A stretch of DNA of 64,000 bases from Delftia tsuruhatensis (GTDB lineage Bacteria; Pseudomonadota; Gammaproteobacteria; Burkholderiales; Burkholderiaceae_C): NCBI RefSeq assembly GCF_903815225.1, contig NZ_LR813084.1, positions 2,894,501 through 2,958,500 on the forward strand, written 5' to 3'. The translations under genes and the position numbers were made by a program. This document shows, one piece after another, positions 19,835 through 29,782 of the stretch; position 1 is the first letter of the stretch; each line of letters begins with the position of its first letter. The notes beneath the pieces are model-generated. The model made no database searches and was not told where the DNA came from. It saw only the letters and a program-made list of their open reading frames with translations.

Positions 19835-21163
19835 ATGTATTCACGCAAGGTGGTTTGGTCTGAAGGAATGTTCCTGCGTCCCCAGCATTTCCAGCAGCAG
19901 GAAAGGTATCTGGAGTTTTTCACGCATGCGCGCTCGCTGGCGGCCGAGCCTTATTACTGGGGGTTCCGCGAGCTGGAGGTGAACCAGGAGGCGCTGGCGC
20001 TGGGCAAGATCGTGCTGAACCGTGCGTCCGGCGTCTTCCCCGATGGCACGCCGTTCAGCCTGCCGGGACAGGACTCCATGGTCGAACCGCTGGAAGTGGC
20101 GCAGACCTGCAAGAACGAGCGCGTCTTTCTCGCATTTCCCATGCGAAGGGTGCTGGCCACGGAACTGAGCTTCGACGACAGCGAGCCGCTGGCCCGATAC
20201 ATCGCCGAGGATGCGGAACTGACGGACTCGAACGCCTATGGAGGCGAGGCCGCGCTGGCCCAGGTGGCGCACATGCGGGCGCAATTGATTCCCGAGTCCC
20301 GGATCACCGACGCATGGCTGAGATTGGGCGTTGTGCATGTACTGGAGCGTCGCAATGATGGCACGGTGGTGCTGGACCATCGTTTCATTGCCCCATCGAT
20401 CACCTATGGACAGAGCAAGCTGCTGCATTCCATGGTGGACGATATCGCCGGCCTGCTGCTGCAGCGTGGGGAGGCACTTGCCGCCCGCGTGATGCAGCCC
20501 GGGCGCGGCGGGATTTCCGAGGTCGGCGATTTCATGATGCTCAACATCATCAATCGTTGGCAGCCCAAGATCGCGCATTTGCGCGACCACCAGATCCTGC
20601 ATCCGGAACGGATCTATGGGCACCTCTTGGAATTGGCGGGGGAGCTGTCCACCTTCACCCGGGAAAGCCGGCGGCCCATTGCCTATCCGGTCTATGACCA
20701 CGATGAGCCCAGTGCCTGTTTCGAAGCGGTGGTCAACGATATCCGCCGCTCCCTGTCGATGGTGCTGGAGCAGAACGCCATCCCCATCGAATTGCACGAG
20801 CGCCAGTACGGTGTGCGTGTCGGCGTGATCCCGGACCTCAATCTGGTCAAGCAGGCCAGTTTCGTGCTGGCGGTATTTGCCGACCTGCCCACGGATGTGG
20901 TGCGCACGCGCTTTCCCACGCAGGTCAAGATCGGGCCGGTCGAGAAGATACGGGACCTGGTCAATCTGCACCTGCCTGGTGTGAAGCTCAACCCCATGCC
21001 CATCGCACCGCGCGAACTGCCCTATCACGCAAACTACAACTACTTCCAGCTCGACACCACCAACGAGTTGTGGGATCAATTGCAGCGCTCCAGCGGCGTT
21101 GCAATGCATGTGGCGGGGGATTTCCCCGGGTTGCGCCTGGAATTCTGGGCCATCAAGCCCTGA
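19835..21163 (+). CDS. tssK: Type VI secretion baseplate protein TssK
   Basis: A 442-residue protein opening with the hallmark KVVWSEGMFLRPQHFQQQERY. The C-terminal half contains FVLAVFADLPTDVVRTRFPTQVKIGPVEKIRDLV and LPYHANYNYFQLD, conserved in TssK. It forms trimers that join the baseplate to the TssL/TssM membrane complex. The gene starts 18 bases after tssJ. Confidence 0.95.
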   Translation: MYSRKVVWSEGMFLRPQHFQQQERYLEFFTHARSLAAEPYYWGFRELEVNQEALALGKIVLNRASGVFPDGTPFSLPGQDSMVEPLEVAQTCKNERVFLAFPMRRVLATELSFDDSEPLARYIAEDAELTDSNAYGGEAALAQVAHMRAQLIPESRITDAWLRLGVVHVLERRNDGTVVLDHRFIAPSITYGQSKLLHSMVDDIAGLLLQRGEALAARVMQPGRGGISEVGDFMMLNIINRWQPKIAHLRDHQILHPERIYGHLLELAGELSTFTRESRRPIAYPVYDHDEPSACFEAVVNDIRRSLSMVLEQNAIPIELHERQYGVRVGVIPDLNLVKQASFVLAVFADLPTDVVRTRFPTQVKIGPVEKIRDLVNLHLPGVKLNPMPIAPRELPYHANYNYFQLDTTNELWDQLQRSSGVAMHVAGDFPGLRLEFWAIKP

Positions 21164-21203
21164 GGCCCGTCGACTCTCCTAGTCTTTTGAAATACTCACA
21201 GCC

Positions 21204-22490
21204 GTGTCCAGACCAATAGAACAAGTTGCAGAGGGCGAGGGGCCTGCCGGCGTGCGGCCGCAGGGCGCAGGCCCGGAGGAGGGCGTCAATGGCGCGGAGG
21301 AGATCACCTGGCTGGACTCTCCGGATGTGGTCAGCGGCTCCAATCCGCTGGTGATCGCCGCCAATCCCGTGCTCAACCTGGTGCCGCAGATCCGCAGCAC
21401 GCCTCAGCTGGCGGATATCACCGGGCTGCGCGACTTCCTCGTGGACAAGATCCATGGGTTCGAGCGCAGGGCACGGGAGCTGAATATCGCTCCCGAAACC
21501 ATCATCGGCGCACGCTACTGCCTGTGCACCCTGCTCGACGAGTCCGCCGCCATCACGCCCTGGGGCGGGTCCGGCATCTGGTCGCGCCACAGCCTGCTCG
21601 TGACGTTCCACAACGAGACCTGGGGCGGCGAGAAGTTCTTCCAGCTGCTGTCCAAGCTCGCGCAGAACCCCCAGCAGTACCGCGACCTGCTGGAATTGAT
21701 GTACTACTGCATTTCGCTGGGCCTGGAAGGGCGCTTTCGCGTGGCCGACAACGGCCGTGCGCAACTGGAGACGCTGCGCCAGCGCCTGTGGTCCATCCTG
21801 CGTGATCTGGGCGTGGGCTCCGATGACAGTCTGTCGCCACATTGGAAGGGGGCCGCTGGTGCCGGCCATTCGGGATGGCGCCTGCTTCCGGTATGGGTCG
21901 TCGCCTGCGTCGCGGGTCTTCTGGGCGTGGTCTGCTATCTGTGGTTTTCGTTCTCGCTGGCCGGCCGCTCGGATGCGGTGTTCGCCAGGATCAGTGCCTT
22001 GCAGATGAATGCCCCTGTCGTCTCTGCTCCCCGGGCGGGACCGATCAGGTTGAGCGGTTTTCTCGAACCGGAGATCCGCGAAGGCCTGGTCACCGTCCGG
22101 GACGAGGCCGACCGCAGCATCATCGTGCTCAGGGGCGATGGGCTCTTCGCCTCCGGCGCCTCGACGGTTCTGGGACCCTACCTGCCCGTGCTGGCACGGG
22201 TGGCCGATGCCCTTGCGTCCCAGCAGGGCGATGTGGTGGTCAGCGGCTACACCGACAACGTTCCCATCCGCACCGCGCGCTACCCCTCGAACTTCGAGCT
22301 GTCCCAGGACCGCGCAGACCATGTCGCTGCCATCCTGCGCAGCCGTGGCGTGGCTGCGGCCCGGGTCCGGGCCCAGGGCCTGGGGGATGCAAGCCCGGTT
22401 GCGGACAATGGCTCGGCTGAGGGGCGGGCACGCAACCGCCGTGTGGAGGTGGTGCTGTTCGCAGTGCCGGTTGGCTCGGATAGAAAATGA
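21204..22490 (+). CDS. tssL: Type VI secretion inner-membrane protein TssL with OmpA-like domain
   Basis: A 428-residue evolved TssL. The cytoplasmic DotU/IcmH-like domain (about 40-215) has NPLVIAANPVLNLV and ARYCLCTLLDESAAITPWGG; a single transmembrane helix lies at about 228-251. A periplasmic OmpA-type peptidoglycan-binding domain follows (about 300-425: VVSGYTDNVPI and NFELSQDRADHVA). The best start is GTG 21204; no suitable ATG exists nearby. The stop overlaps the tssM ATG by four bases. The OmpA extension anchors the complex to the cell wall. Confidence 0.93.
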   Translation: MSRPIEQVAEGEGPAGVRPQGAGPEEGVNGAEEITWLDSPDVVSGSNPLVIAANPVLNLVPQIRSTPQLADITGLRDFLVDKIHGFERRARELNIAPETIIGARYCLCTLLDESAAITPWGGSGIWSRHSLLVTFHNETWGGEKFFQLLSKLAQNPQQYRDLLELMYYCISLGLEGRFRVADNGRAQLETLRQRLWSILRDLGVGSDDSLSPHWKGAAGAGHSGWRLLPVWVVACVAGLLGVVCYLWFSFSLAGRSDAVFARISALQMNAPVVSAPRAGPIRLSGFLEPEIREGLVTVRDEADRSIIVLRGDGLFASGASTVLGPYLPVLARVADALASQQGDVVVSGYTDNVPIRTARYPSNFELSQDRADHVAAILRSRGVAAARVRAQGLGDASPVADNGSAEGRARNRRVEVVLFAVPVGSDRK

Positions 22491-25400
22491 TGAACTGGTT
22501 GCGACGTTTCTTCGGGTTCTTTGTGAGCCGGGCCTTCTGGGTGCTCGTGGGTGTCATCGCGCTCATGCTCTTCGTCTGGTTTGCCGGCCCCCTGTTCGCA
22601 TTCGCGGAGCTGCGCCCCCTGGAGTCCGAGCGGGTCCGCTGGTGGGTGATCGGGCTGATCCTTGCCGCCTATGTGCTGACGCTGCTGGTGTCCTTTTGGC
22701 GGCGGATGAAGATCAGCGGCCGCCTGTTCGAACACATGAGCCGCATGAAGGAGTCCGCCGGATCCACCGGAAAGGACGGGCCCAGCGAAGAGGTCGTGGC
22801 GCTTCAGCAGCGCTTTGCCGAAGCCGCCAAGACGCTCAAGTCCGTGCGGGTGGACGGCGCATCGGGGCGGGGTTCCTGGGGGCGGCGCTTCATCTATGAG
22901 CTGCCCTGGTATGTGATCGTGGGTGCCCCGGGCTCGGGCAAGACGACCGCACTCATCAACGCAGGCCTGGACTTCCCGCTTGCCGGGCAGTTCGGCAAGG
23001 CGGCGCTCCAGGGCGTGGGGGGAACGCGCAATTGCGACTGGTGGTTCACGGACCAGGCGGTGATCATCGATACGGCGGGGCGCTACGCCACCCAGGACAG
23101 CAACACGGAGGTCGACAAATCGGAGTGGAGCGGTTTCCTGGGTCTGCTCAAGAAGTACCGTCCGCGCCAGCCGGTCAACGGGATCATCCTGACGCTCAGT
23201 GCCTCGGACCTGCTGACCTTCAAGGAGCCCGATCTGATCGCGCACTTCAACGCGCTGCGCGAGCGCCTCCAGGAGCTGCAACAGGCGTTCGCCATCGAGT
23301 TGCCCGTCTACCTGTGGGTCACGAAGGTCGACCTGCTGGCCGGCTTCAACGAGTTCTTCGGCGCCTATGGCAAGGAGTTGCGCAACCAGGTGTGGGGCTT
23401 CACCTTCCCCTATTCGGAGAAGGCCCAGAACAACCGGCCCACGCTGGCGGCCTTCGAGCAGGAGTGGCAGGTCCTGGAGAAGTCGCTCTACAGCGTGCAG
23501 GATGCGCATCTGGCGCAGGAGATGGAGCTGCGCCGGCGCAATTACATCTACGGATTTCCCCAGCAGTTCTCCGGCCTGCGCGAGCGTGTCGGAAAGGCCG
23601 TGGAGTTCATATTCGCGGATTCGCGCATTGCCAGGCAGGCGTTGCTCAGGGGCGTGTATTTTTGCAGCGGCACGCAGGAAGGTACGGTGTTCGACCGGAT
23701 CCTGGGCGGGCTGCGCCGCCGTTTCGATACCGCCGGCAAGGTCCCCGTCACGCGCCCGCAAGGCGGGGGCAAGAGTTACTTCCTGCATGATCTTCTGGTC
23801 AAGCTGATCTTCACGGAGGCCCATCTGGCCGGGCGCAATCTCCGGTGGGAACGGCGCACCAGGGCAATGACCTACCTGGGGTACGCCCTGTCGGTCCTGC
23901 TGCTGGCCTCCGCCATCGGCGTGTGGACCGTGAGCTACCGGCACAACACGGAGTATCTGGACCAGGTGGGGGAGAACGTCAGCGCCGTGTCGCAGCTGGC
24001 GGGCAAGTACAACAGCAATGCCGATGACCTGGCGGACCTGCTGGGGCTGCTGACCCGGGTGGAGCAGGTCGGCGACACGCCGGATTTCGTGCGCAACGCC
24101 CCCCCGCTTTCCTACCAGTACGGTCTCTACCAGGGGGAGAAGGTGGGCGTGGCCGCGGACCTCGCCTACGACCGGATGCTGCAAAACGGCCTGCTGCCCC
24201 TGGTGGCCAAGCGCCTGGAGGCGCAACTGAGGAATCCCCCTGTGGAGAACCTCGAATACCTGTATGAGGGCTTGAAGGCCTACCTCATGCTGCAACAGGC
24301 AGACCGCTATTCGGCGGACTTCCTGCGGCAATGGGTGGGGGCCGACTTCAAGCGCTTCCTGCTGCCCGATGGTGATACCCGGACCTTCGAGCGCATCGAT
24401 CGGCATCTGGCGGCGCTGCTTTCTCCGGACCGGGTTGTGAGCTCTCCCTATCCGGCCAACGACGCGCTGGTGGCCCAGGTGCGCACCAAGCTGGCAACGC
24501 TGTCGACGGCGCAGCGCGCCTACTACAGGCTGCGCAGCCGCCTGCAGCGCAATGAACTGCGGGAGTTCAATCTGCTGGATGTGTCGGGGCCGCAGGCCGC
24601 CAACGTGTTCACGCGCAAGAGCGGCCAGCCTCTGAACCGCGGGGTGCCAGGCCTGTTCACGTACCAGGGGTACTGGGATCTCTTCGACAAGGCCGTAGGC
24701 GGCGTGGTCACGGAAATCAGTGATGACGAAGGCTGGGTACTGGGTCTGCCCGCGCAGAGCATCAAGACCCAGCTGGGCGATGCAGCACAGGGCAAGCTGG
24801 TGCGCGAGGTCCGCATGCTGTACCTGCGCGAATACCAGCAGGTGTGGGCCCAGTACATCCAGGACATGCAACTGATTCCCAGCGGCTCGCTGCAGGCGTC
24901 CATCCAGCGGCTTAGCGTTCTGTCCGCCCCCGATTCGCCGCTGCCGCTGTTCCTGCGGGGCGTGGTCAAGGAAACGACCTTGCTGCGGCAGGCCGACAAG
25001 GGCCAGCAGACCGTGGTGGACAAGGTCCGGCAGAACATCAAGAACACCCGGGACGACATCGAGCGCGTGATCGGTCCGGTGGCGGCGGCCCATGGCGCGG
25101 GCGAGCAGAAGCTGGAGCGCATCGTCGACGACTATTTCGAGCCGCTGCGCCGCCTCGTGGGAGTGCCGGGAGCACAAAACCCGGGATCCATGCCCATAGA
25201 CGCCATCATGAAGACGCTGGACGAGTACTACGGCACGCTGGTGGCGGCCGATGCCGCCGTGCGCTCCGGGGCCACGCCGCCTCCGCCGGATGCCGCCATC
25301 CGCCTGAAGACCGAGGCTTCACGCCTGCCGGCGCCACTGGGCCAGATGATCGGCTCCATCGCGGCCACCAGCAGCCAGCAGACCACCAGCCTGGTGCGTA

Positions 25401-26095
25401 GCCAGATCGGAGCAAGCCTGAACACGGCGGTGGGCGAGTTCTGCCGCAAGGCCGTGGCGGGGCGCTATCCGCTCAATCGGGCCGCCAGCAGCGACGTCAC
25501 GCCGCAGGATTTCGCCCGGCTTTTCGCGGCGGGCGGGCTGATGGATGATTTCTTCAACAAGAACCTGGCCTCCATCGTGGATACGGCCACATGGACCTTC
25601 AAGAAGAACATCGACGGCAGCAGCTCCGGCGGCGATGGCTCCTTGACCGCCTTCCAGAAGGCCAGCGCGATCCGCAGCGTGTTCTTTGCCGCGGGCGACG
25701 CCATGCCCAAGCTGCGCCTGGACATCAAGATCATCGAAATGGATGCCTCCATCGCCAGCATGGCGCTGGACGTGGATGGGACCGTGGTGCGCTACGCCCA
25801 TGGACCGCAGATCAACCAGTCCATCGCCTGGCCCGGCCCTCGTGGTCGCCAGCAGGTATCGCTGCAGGTGAGCGAGCAGGGCGGTGGGCAAAGCGCGCTG
25901 AGCGCGGACGGTCCCTGGGCCCTGCACCGCTTCTTCGACAAACTCACGATCGCTGCCGGCAGCCGGCCCGAGTCCTTCACGGCCACCGCCAACGTCAATG
26001 GCAAGCGCGTCGTGTTCGAGGTGACCGCCGGCAGCGTGCAGAACCCGTTTCGCCTGACCCAGTTGCAGACGTTCAGCTGCCCGAGCCAATTCTGA
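22487..26095 (+). CDS. tssM: Type VI secretion inner-membrane protein TssM (IcmF)
   Basis: A 1202-residue IcmF-family protein. Two N-terminal transmembrane helices (about 10-35 and 54-77) precede a cytoplasmic NTPase-like domain with an intact Walker A, GAPGSGKTT (Gly146-Thr154, Lys152), and a Walker B-like VIIDTAGRY. A third transmembrane segment lies at about 463-484, then a large periplasmic region with the C-terminal TssJ-binding domain. Some TssM proteins lack the Walker A motif; this one keeps it, so ATP binding is plausible. Its start overlaps tssL. Confidence 0.95.
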   Translation: MMNWLRRFFGFFVSRAFWVLVGVIALMLFVWFAGPLFAFAELRPLESERVRWWVIGLILAAYVLTLLVSFWRRMKISGRLFEHMSRMKESAGSTGKDGPSEEVVALQQRFAEAAKTLKSVRVDGASGRGSWGRRFIYELPWYVIVGAPGSGKTTALINAGLDFPLAGQFGKAALQGVGGTRNCDWWFTDQAVIIDTAGRYATQDSNTEVDKSEWSGFLGLLKKYRPRQPVNGIILTLSASDLLTFKEPDLIAHFNALRERLQELQQAFAIELPVYLWVTKVDLLAGFNEFFGAYGKELRNQVWGFTFPYSEKAQNNRPTLAAFEQEWQVLEKSLYSVQDAHLAQEMELRRRNYIYGFPQQFSGLRERVGKAVEFIFADSRIARQALLRGVYFCSGTQEGTVFDRILGGLRRRFDTAGKVPVTRPQGGGKSYFLHDLLVKLIFTEAHLAGRNLRWERRTRAMTYLGYALSVLLLASAIGVWTVSYRHNTEYLDQVGENVSAVSQLAGKYNSNADDLADLLGLLTRVEQVGDTPDFVRNAPPLSYQYGLYQGEKVGVAADLAYDRMLQNGLLPLVAKRLEAQLRNPPVENLEYLYEGLKAYLMLQQADRYSADFLRQWVGADFKRFLLPDGDTRTFERIDRHLAALLSPDRVVSSPYPANDALVAQVRTKLATLSTAQRAYYRLRSRLQRNELREFNLLDVSGPQAANVFTRKSGQPLNRGVPGLFTYQGYWDLFDKAVGGVVTEISDDEGWVLGLPAQSIKTQLGDAAQGKLVREVRMLYLREYQQVWAQYIQDMQLIPSGSLQASIQRLSVLSAPDSPLPLFLRGVVKETTLLRQADKGQQTVVDKVRQNIKNTRDDIERVIGPVAAAHGAGEQKLERIVDDYFEPLRRLVGVPGAQNPGSMPIDAIMKTLDEYYGTLVAADAAVRSGATPPPPDAAIRLKTEASRLPAPLGQMIGSIAATSSQQTTSLVRSQIGASLNTAVGEFCRKAVAGRYPLNRAASSDVTPQDFARLFAAGGLMDDFFNKNLASIVDTATWTFKKNIDGSSSGGDGSLTAFQKASAIRSVFFAAGDAMPKLRLDIKIIEMDASIASMALDVDGTVVRYAHGPQINQSIAWPGPRGRQQVSLQVSEQGGGQSALSADGPWALHRFFDKLTIAAGSRPESFTATANVNGKRVVFEVTAGSVQNPFRLTQLQTFSCPSQF

Positions 26096-26113
26096 CCTTC
26101 GTTCCTTCCCTGC

Positions 26114-26878
26114 ATGAGCCAGCCAGTTGTCCAAAGCCTTGATGTGGAACTCGCCTGGGGAGGCAAGCTCCCCAGCAACGGCGATTTTCTGTGGAGTACG
26201 CCGCGCAGCGATCTGAGGGTCCGGCTGGAGGAGTGGCTGCAGGTGGGCATGTACCAGGGGCGCTCGCTGCACGGCGATGCCTGGAACCATTGCCTCGACC
26301 GGGGAGCGGTCTGGAATTTCCTCATTCCGGCCCGCTACATCGTGAAGGGATCCATCGTGGTCGGCTGCATCGCACCCAGCCGTGACCGGGTGGGGCGGCG
26401 CTATCCCCTGGTGGCTGTCTATGCCTTTCCGGAGAAAGTGCTCATGCAGGCCACGGCCGTGCTGCTGGAGTTGCCCTTGCTCATGAGCCAGCTGGGGGCG
26501 CAAATGCATGCCGGCCTGCAAAGGGTCTGGCCGCGCGATGCCATGGATAGCGCCATCCGCTCCGTGTTCTCGGCCTGGCGTTCTGAGCTGTCGCTGGAAA
26601 CCCTGCGAGCGCTGCAGCCCGGCCAGGCCTCGGACATCCTGGATGTGCTGGGCACGGGATGGGCTGCCGAAGGCGGAGATTCCGAGCTGCATACCCGGCC
26701 CATGTCGCGCTCCTCGTCCTATCCCTGGCCCGATGTCGCCAGCATCGTGCAAAGGCCGGACTGCCCCAGTCTCTGGTGGACCAATGGCGCCGCGGGCGCG
26801 CCGCTGAAGGCGTTTTCCTATGAGTCCGGACTGGACGGCCCCCTCATGACCTGGCTTTTCGGCCGGGCAAACGGTTGA
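26114..26878 (+). CDS. tagF: Type VI secretion-associated protein TagF
   Basis: A 254-residue TagF (DUF2094) protein. Family features are GGKLPSNGDFLW near the N-terminus and ARYIVKGSIVVGCIAPSRDRVGRRYPLV. In Pseudomonas and Agrobacterium TagF represses type VI assembly post-translationally, working against the threonine-phosphorylation pathway. Its position next to a PpkA-like kinase fits that role. The gene lies 18 bases after tssM. Confidence 0.9.
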   Translation: MSQPVVQSLDVELAWGGKLPSNGDFLWSTPRSDLRVRLEEWLQVGMYQGRSLHGDAWNHCLDRGAVWNFLIPARYIVKGSIVVGCIAPSRDRVGRRYPLVAVYAFPEKVLMQATAVLLELPLLMSQLGAQMHAGLQRVWPRDAMDSAIRSVFSAWRSELSLETLRALQPGQASDILDVLGTGWAAEGGDSELHTRPMSRSSSYPWPDVASIVQRPDCPSLWWTNGAAGAPLKAFSYESGLDGPLMTWLFGRANG

Positions 26879-26918
26879 GTGATGAACCTGCGGAACCCAA
26901 AGTGGAGCAAAAACGAAG

Positions 26919-29000
26919 ATGGTGCAACAACCTGAAGAGAACGCGGCTGCCGCACCCGCGCCCATGAGCCTTCCTCTGCAGACGCGGCTGGGCGAGTTCG
27001 AGATCCTGGAGGTGATTGGCGAGGGCGGCTTCTCCATCGTCTATCTCGCGCACGATCATTCGCTGCGCCGCACGGTGGCCATCAAGGAGTATCTGCCCGG
27101 GGCGATCGCCTACCGCAATGCGGAAGGTGTGGTGCAGCCGCGGTTTCCCAAATACGAGGGCACTTTCAAGACAGGCCTGAACAGCTTTCTGAACGAGGCG
27201 AGGATACTGGCGCAGTTCGAGCATCCGGCCCTGATCCGCATCCACCGATTCTGGGAACAGAATGGCACGGCCTATATGGTCATGCAGTACTGCAAGGGCC
27301 GTACCCTGCGGCAACTGCGGCAGGACGAGCCCCTGCTGCTCATGGACGAATCCTGGCTGATGCAGACCATGGCGCCCGTGCTGGATGCGTTGAGCCTGCT
27401 GCATTCGCGCAACTGCTACCACCGCGACCTGTCGCCGGACAACATCCTGATGCTGGATTCGGGGGCGCCCATGCTGCTGGACTTCGGTGCGGCAAGGCAG
27501 GTGATCGGTGACATGACCCAGGCCCTGACCGTGATCCTCAAGCCTGGCTTCGCCCCCATCGAACAGTATGCGGACGACGAGTCCATGCGCCAGGGACCAT
27601 GGACCGATATCTACGGTGTAGGCGCGGTACTTTATTTCGCCCTGACGGGCAAACCTCCCGTGGCCTCCGTGGCAAGGCTGGTCAAGGACCCGCTCAGGCA
27701 GCTGTCCTCCATGTCGGAGCTGGCGATCTCGCCGACCTTCGCGCAGGCGGTGGATCATGCCCTGGCGGTGTTCCCCGATGCACGGCCTGCCTCCGTCGCC
27801 GCCCTGGTGGCCGAACTCCATGGAAAGGCCGAAACCGAAGCGCGGGCGCCGGTCCAGCCGGCCCCCAGCCAGCCTGCACCCGTGCCCGACGCACCGGCGC
27901 CCGACGCACCGGCGCCCGACGCACCGGCACCTGGCATCGCGGTGCCCGACACAGTGGTGCCCGAGGCCGTAGCCCCAGCCCGGGAGGGAGCTGCTCCGCT
28001 GGCGCCCCGGCCTCCGCAGGCGAGTCTCTCGCTGCTCGAAGACCTGCCCACCGTGGCGGAAACCGCCGATCTGTCGGCGCAGGCCCTGCCCGGTACCGGG
28101 CCGATGGTGGTACCGGCAGAGCCTTCAGCCACGCCATTGCCGAATGTTTCCGCGCAGCAGCCGAGCTTTGCCCAAACTGCGCCTTCGCCTTCGCCTGCCC
28201 CTGTCCTGACTGTTCCTCCACCGGCCCAGCCTCCGGCGCCGGCACAGCCCGCCACTGGCGCGAACCCGTCCGGCCGGGGCGTGCAGGCCTGGGTCTATGG
28301 GGTGGGCGGCCTGACCGTGCTGGCCCTGGGAGCGGCCATGGCCTGGGTGGCCATGGGGGCTGGCGACCGCGCGCCGGCCGCGCCACCGGCCGGCACCCAG
28401 TCGCCCGTGCCGCCGGCGGTCGCGGCCGCACCGGCTCCCGTACCCATGCCCGAGGCACCTGTCCTCCAGGAGCCCCCACCCGCGATGCCGGATCCGGGGG
28501 GCGCAGCGGTGCCCGATGCCTCCTTGGCCGAAGCCCGGGTCCGGGCCTTGGAGGACGAGCGGCTCAAGGCCGAGGAAAAAGCCAGGGCCGAGGAAAAAGC
28601 CAAGCAGGAAGAAAAGGCCAGGGCGGAGAAGAAGGCCTTGCAGGAATCCGGTGTCGCCAGTGCCAATCCCGCCTTGGTACCTGGCGGTGCGGCCCATTCG
28701 CCGGATGCGACCGTGCAGCCCGCGGCCCAGGAGTCCGCAGGGGCCCCCAAGGACACCCGGACCAAATCGGTAGAAGGCCAGGGGCCGGGCGCATTCCTGC
28801 AGCTCTCCATCAGGCCCTGGGGCCGCGTGATTGTCGACGGCAAGGACCTGGGTGTTTCTCCTCCGCTGACCAGGGTATGGCTGCCGAGTGGAGTGCACCA
28901 TGTCGTTGTCGAGAATGATGAATTCTCCAAATATGATCGGGAAGTCACGATTGGCGACAAAAAGAATGTATCCATCAGTCATCGGTTCGATGCACGCTAG
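26919..29000 (+). CDS. ppkA: PpkA-like membrane serine/threonine kinase with PEGA-type C-terminus
   Basis: A 693-residue Hanks-type kinase of the type VI post-translational pathway. The kinase domain (about 27-305) has the glycine loop GEGGFS, Lys56 (VAIKEY), HRD at 168-170, Asn175 and DFG at 188-190, all intact. A Pro/Ala-rich linker (about 310-455) contains three near-perfect DAPAP repeats. One transmembrane helix (about 459-482) leads to a charged coiled stretch (EEKAKAEEK type) and a PEGA-like periplasmic domain (VIVDGKDLGVSPPLTRVWLP). The classical C-terminal vWA domain is absent and no PppA phosphatase gene is in view. Confidence 0.88.
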   Translation: MVQQPEENAAAAPAPMSLPLQTRLGEFEILEVIGEGGFSIVYLAHDHSLRRTVAIKEYLPGAIAYRNAEGVVQPRFPKYEGTFKTGLNSFLNEARILAQFEHPALIRIHRFWEQNGTAYMVMQYCKGRTLRQLRQDEPLLLMDESWLMQTMAPVLDALSLLHSRNCYHRDLSPDNILMLDSGAPMLLDFGAARQVIGDMTQALTVILKPGFAPIEQYADDESMRQGPWTDIYGVGAVLYFALTGKPPVASVARLVKDPLRQLSSMSELAISPTFAQAVDHALAVFPDARPASVAALVAELHGKAETEARAPVQPAPSQPAPVPDAPAPDAPAPDAPAPGIAVPDTVVPEAVAPAREGAAPLAPRPPQASLSLLEDLPTVAETADLSAQALPGTGPMVVPAEPSATPLPNVSAQQPSFAQTAPSPSPAPVLTVPPPAQPPAPAQPATGANPSGRGVQAWVYGVGGLTVLALGAAMAWVAMGAGDRAPAAPPAGTQSPVPPAVAAAPAPVPMPEAPVLQEPPPAMPDPGGAAVPDASLAEARVRALEDERLKAEEKARAEEKAKQEEKARAEKKALQESGVASANPALVPGGAAHSPDATVQPAAQESAGAPKDTRTKSVEGQGPGAFLQLSIRPWGRVIVDGKDLGVSPPLTRVWLPSGVHHVVVENDEFSKYDREVTIGDKKNVSISHRFDAR
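27885..27929 (+). repeat. Triple 15-base tandem repeat in the kinase linker
   Basis: Three copies of CCCGACGCACCGGCG in register with the codons (27885, 27900, 27915), the last differing at the final base. They encode repeated Pro-Asp-Ala-Pro-Ala units in the flexible linker and could change copy number without breaking the frame. Confidence 0.9.
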
Positions 29001-29151
29001 GCTAGTATGGCCACCTCAATGACAGTTGATCAGGACTTGCGCAAGAAGAGTGCGAGAACGTGCTGCGCCCCATGGCATATGCCGTTTTGTTCCCTCTCGC
29101 GCAAGCCATATTGATATTGCTTCCCCAATCATGCGAATCAGAGGGTAGAAA

Positions 29152-29658
29152 ATGCAAAAACTCAAACATCTGTACGTGCTCGGCCTGGGTGCCATCGTTG
29201 TCGGGGCGCTTGGAGGCTGCGCCACTTCGCCGGAACCTGCGCCGACGCCTGCAGAGGCCGTGGCGGAGGACAGGAGCAAGGAGCCGCCCAGCCCGCCTCC
29301 GATAGAGTTGCGTGCGGAGAGGGTGAACGAGGAAACTCCGGCGGATCAGGGGCTGACCGAGGTGGAACGCAGGTTCTCCGCAGGGCTGGAGCAATACAAC
29401 GAAGGGCAATATGCGAATGCCATCCGCATATTCAGGGAGCCGGTCTTCGACCGGGCATGGCCTGAGCTGAAAGTCAGGGCATTGAAGTATCTGGCCTTCA
29501 GTTATTGCGTCAGCAACAATCTCGAAGCGTGCAGGAGCACTTTCACGAGGCTTCTGGCGGTGTCGCCGGACTTCGTATTGAGTGCAGCCGAACGTGGCCA
29601 TCCTATCTGGGGCCCTGCCTTCCAGCAGGCCAAGACCAAGGCACGCCCCGCCAAATAG
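29152..29658 (+). CDS. TPR-like lipoprotein at the end of the type VI cluster (TssQ-like)
   Basis: A 168-residue lipoprotein. The signal peptide ends in lipobox LGGC (Cys23); a Pro/Glu-rich spacer (25-60) follows, then a helical repeat region (about 66-155, RFSAGLEQYNEGQYANAIRIFREPVF, LKYLAFSYCVSNNLEACRSTFTRLLAVSPDF) that reads like two tetratricopeptide units. GAGGGTAG precedes the ATG. Small TPR lipoproteins called TssQ occur in type VI clusters of related bacteria; that name is tentative. The 151-base gap from ppkA leaves room for a separate promoter. Confidence 0.75.
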   Translation: MQKLKHLYVLGLGAIVVGALGGCATSPEPAPTPAEAVAEDRSKEPPSPPPIELRAERVNEETPADQGLTEVERRFSAGLEQYNEGQYANAIRIFREPVFDRAWPELKVRALKYLAFSYCVSNNLEACRSTFTRLLAVSPDFVLSAAERGHPIWGPAFQQAKTKARPAK

Positions 29659-29782
29659 CCTGTTACAGGCCCTCCATCACGACATGGTGGCCGCAGTGCC
29701 AGGCCATGCCGTGCATGGGCTCGGAGCGTGTCTCTCGCTTTCCAAAGACTTTCCATCCCATTCCTCGATGAGGAGCATTCCA

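Noticed and set aside
22280..25177. A 965-codon minus-strand ORF opposite tssL and tssM
   Set aside because: Shadow of well-supported type VI genes; no recognisable motif and improbable composition.
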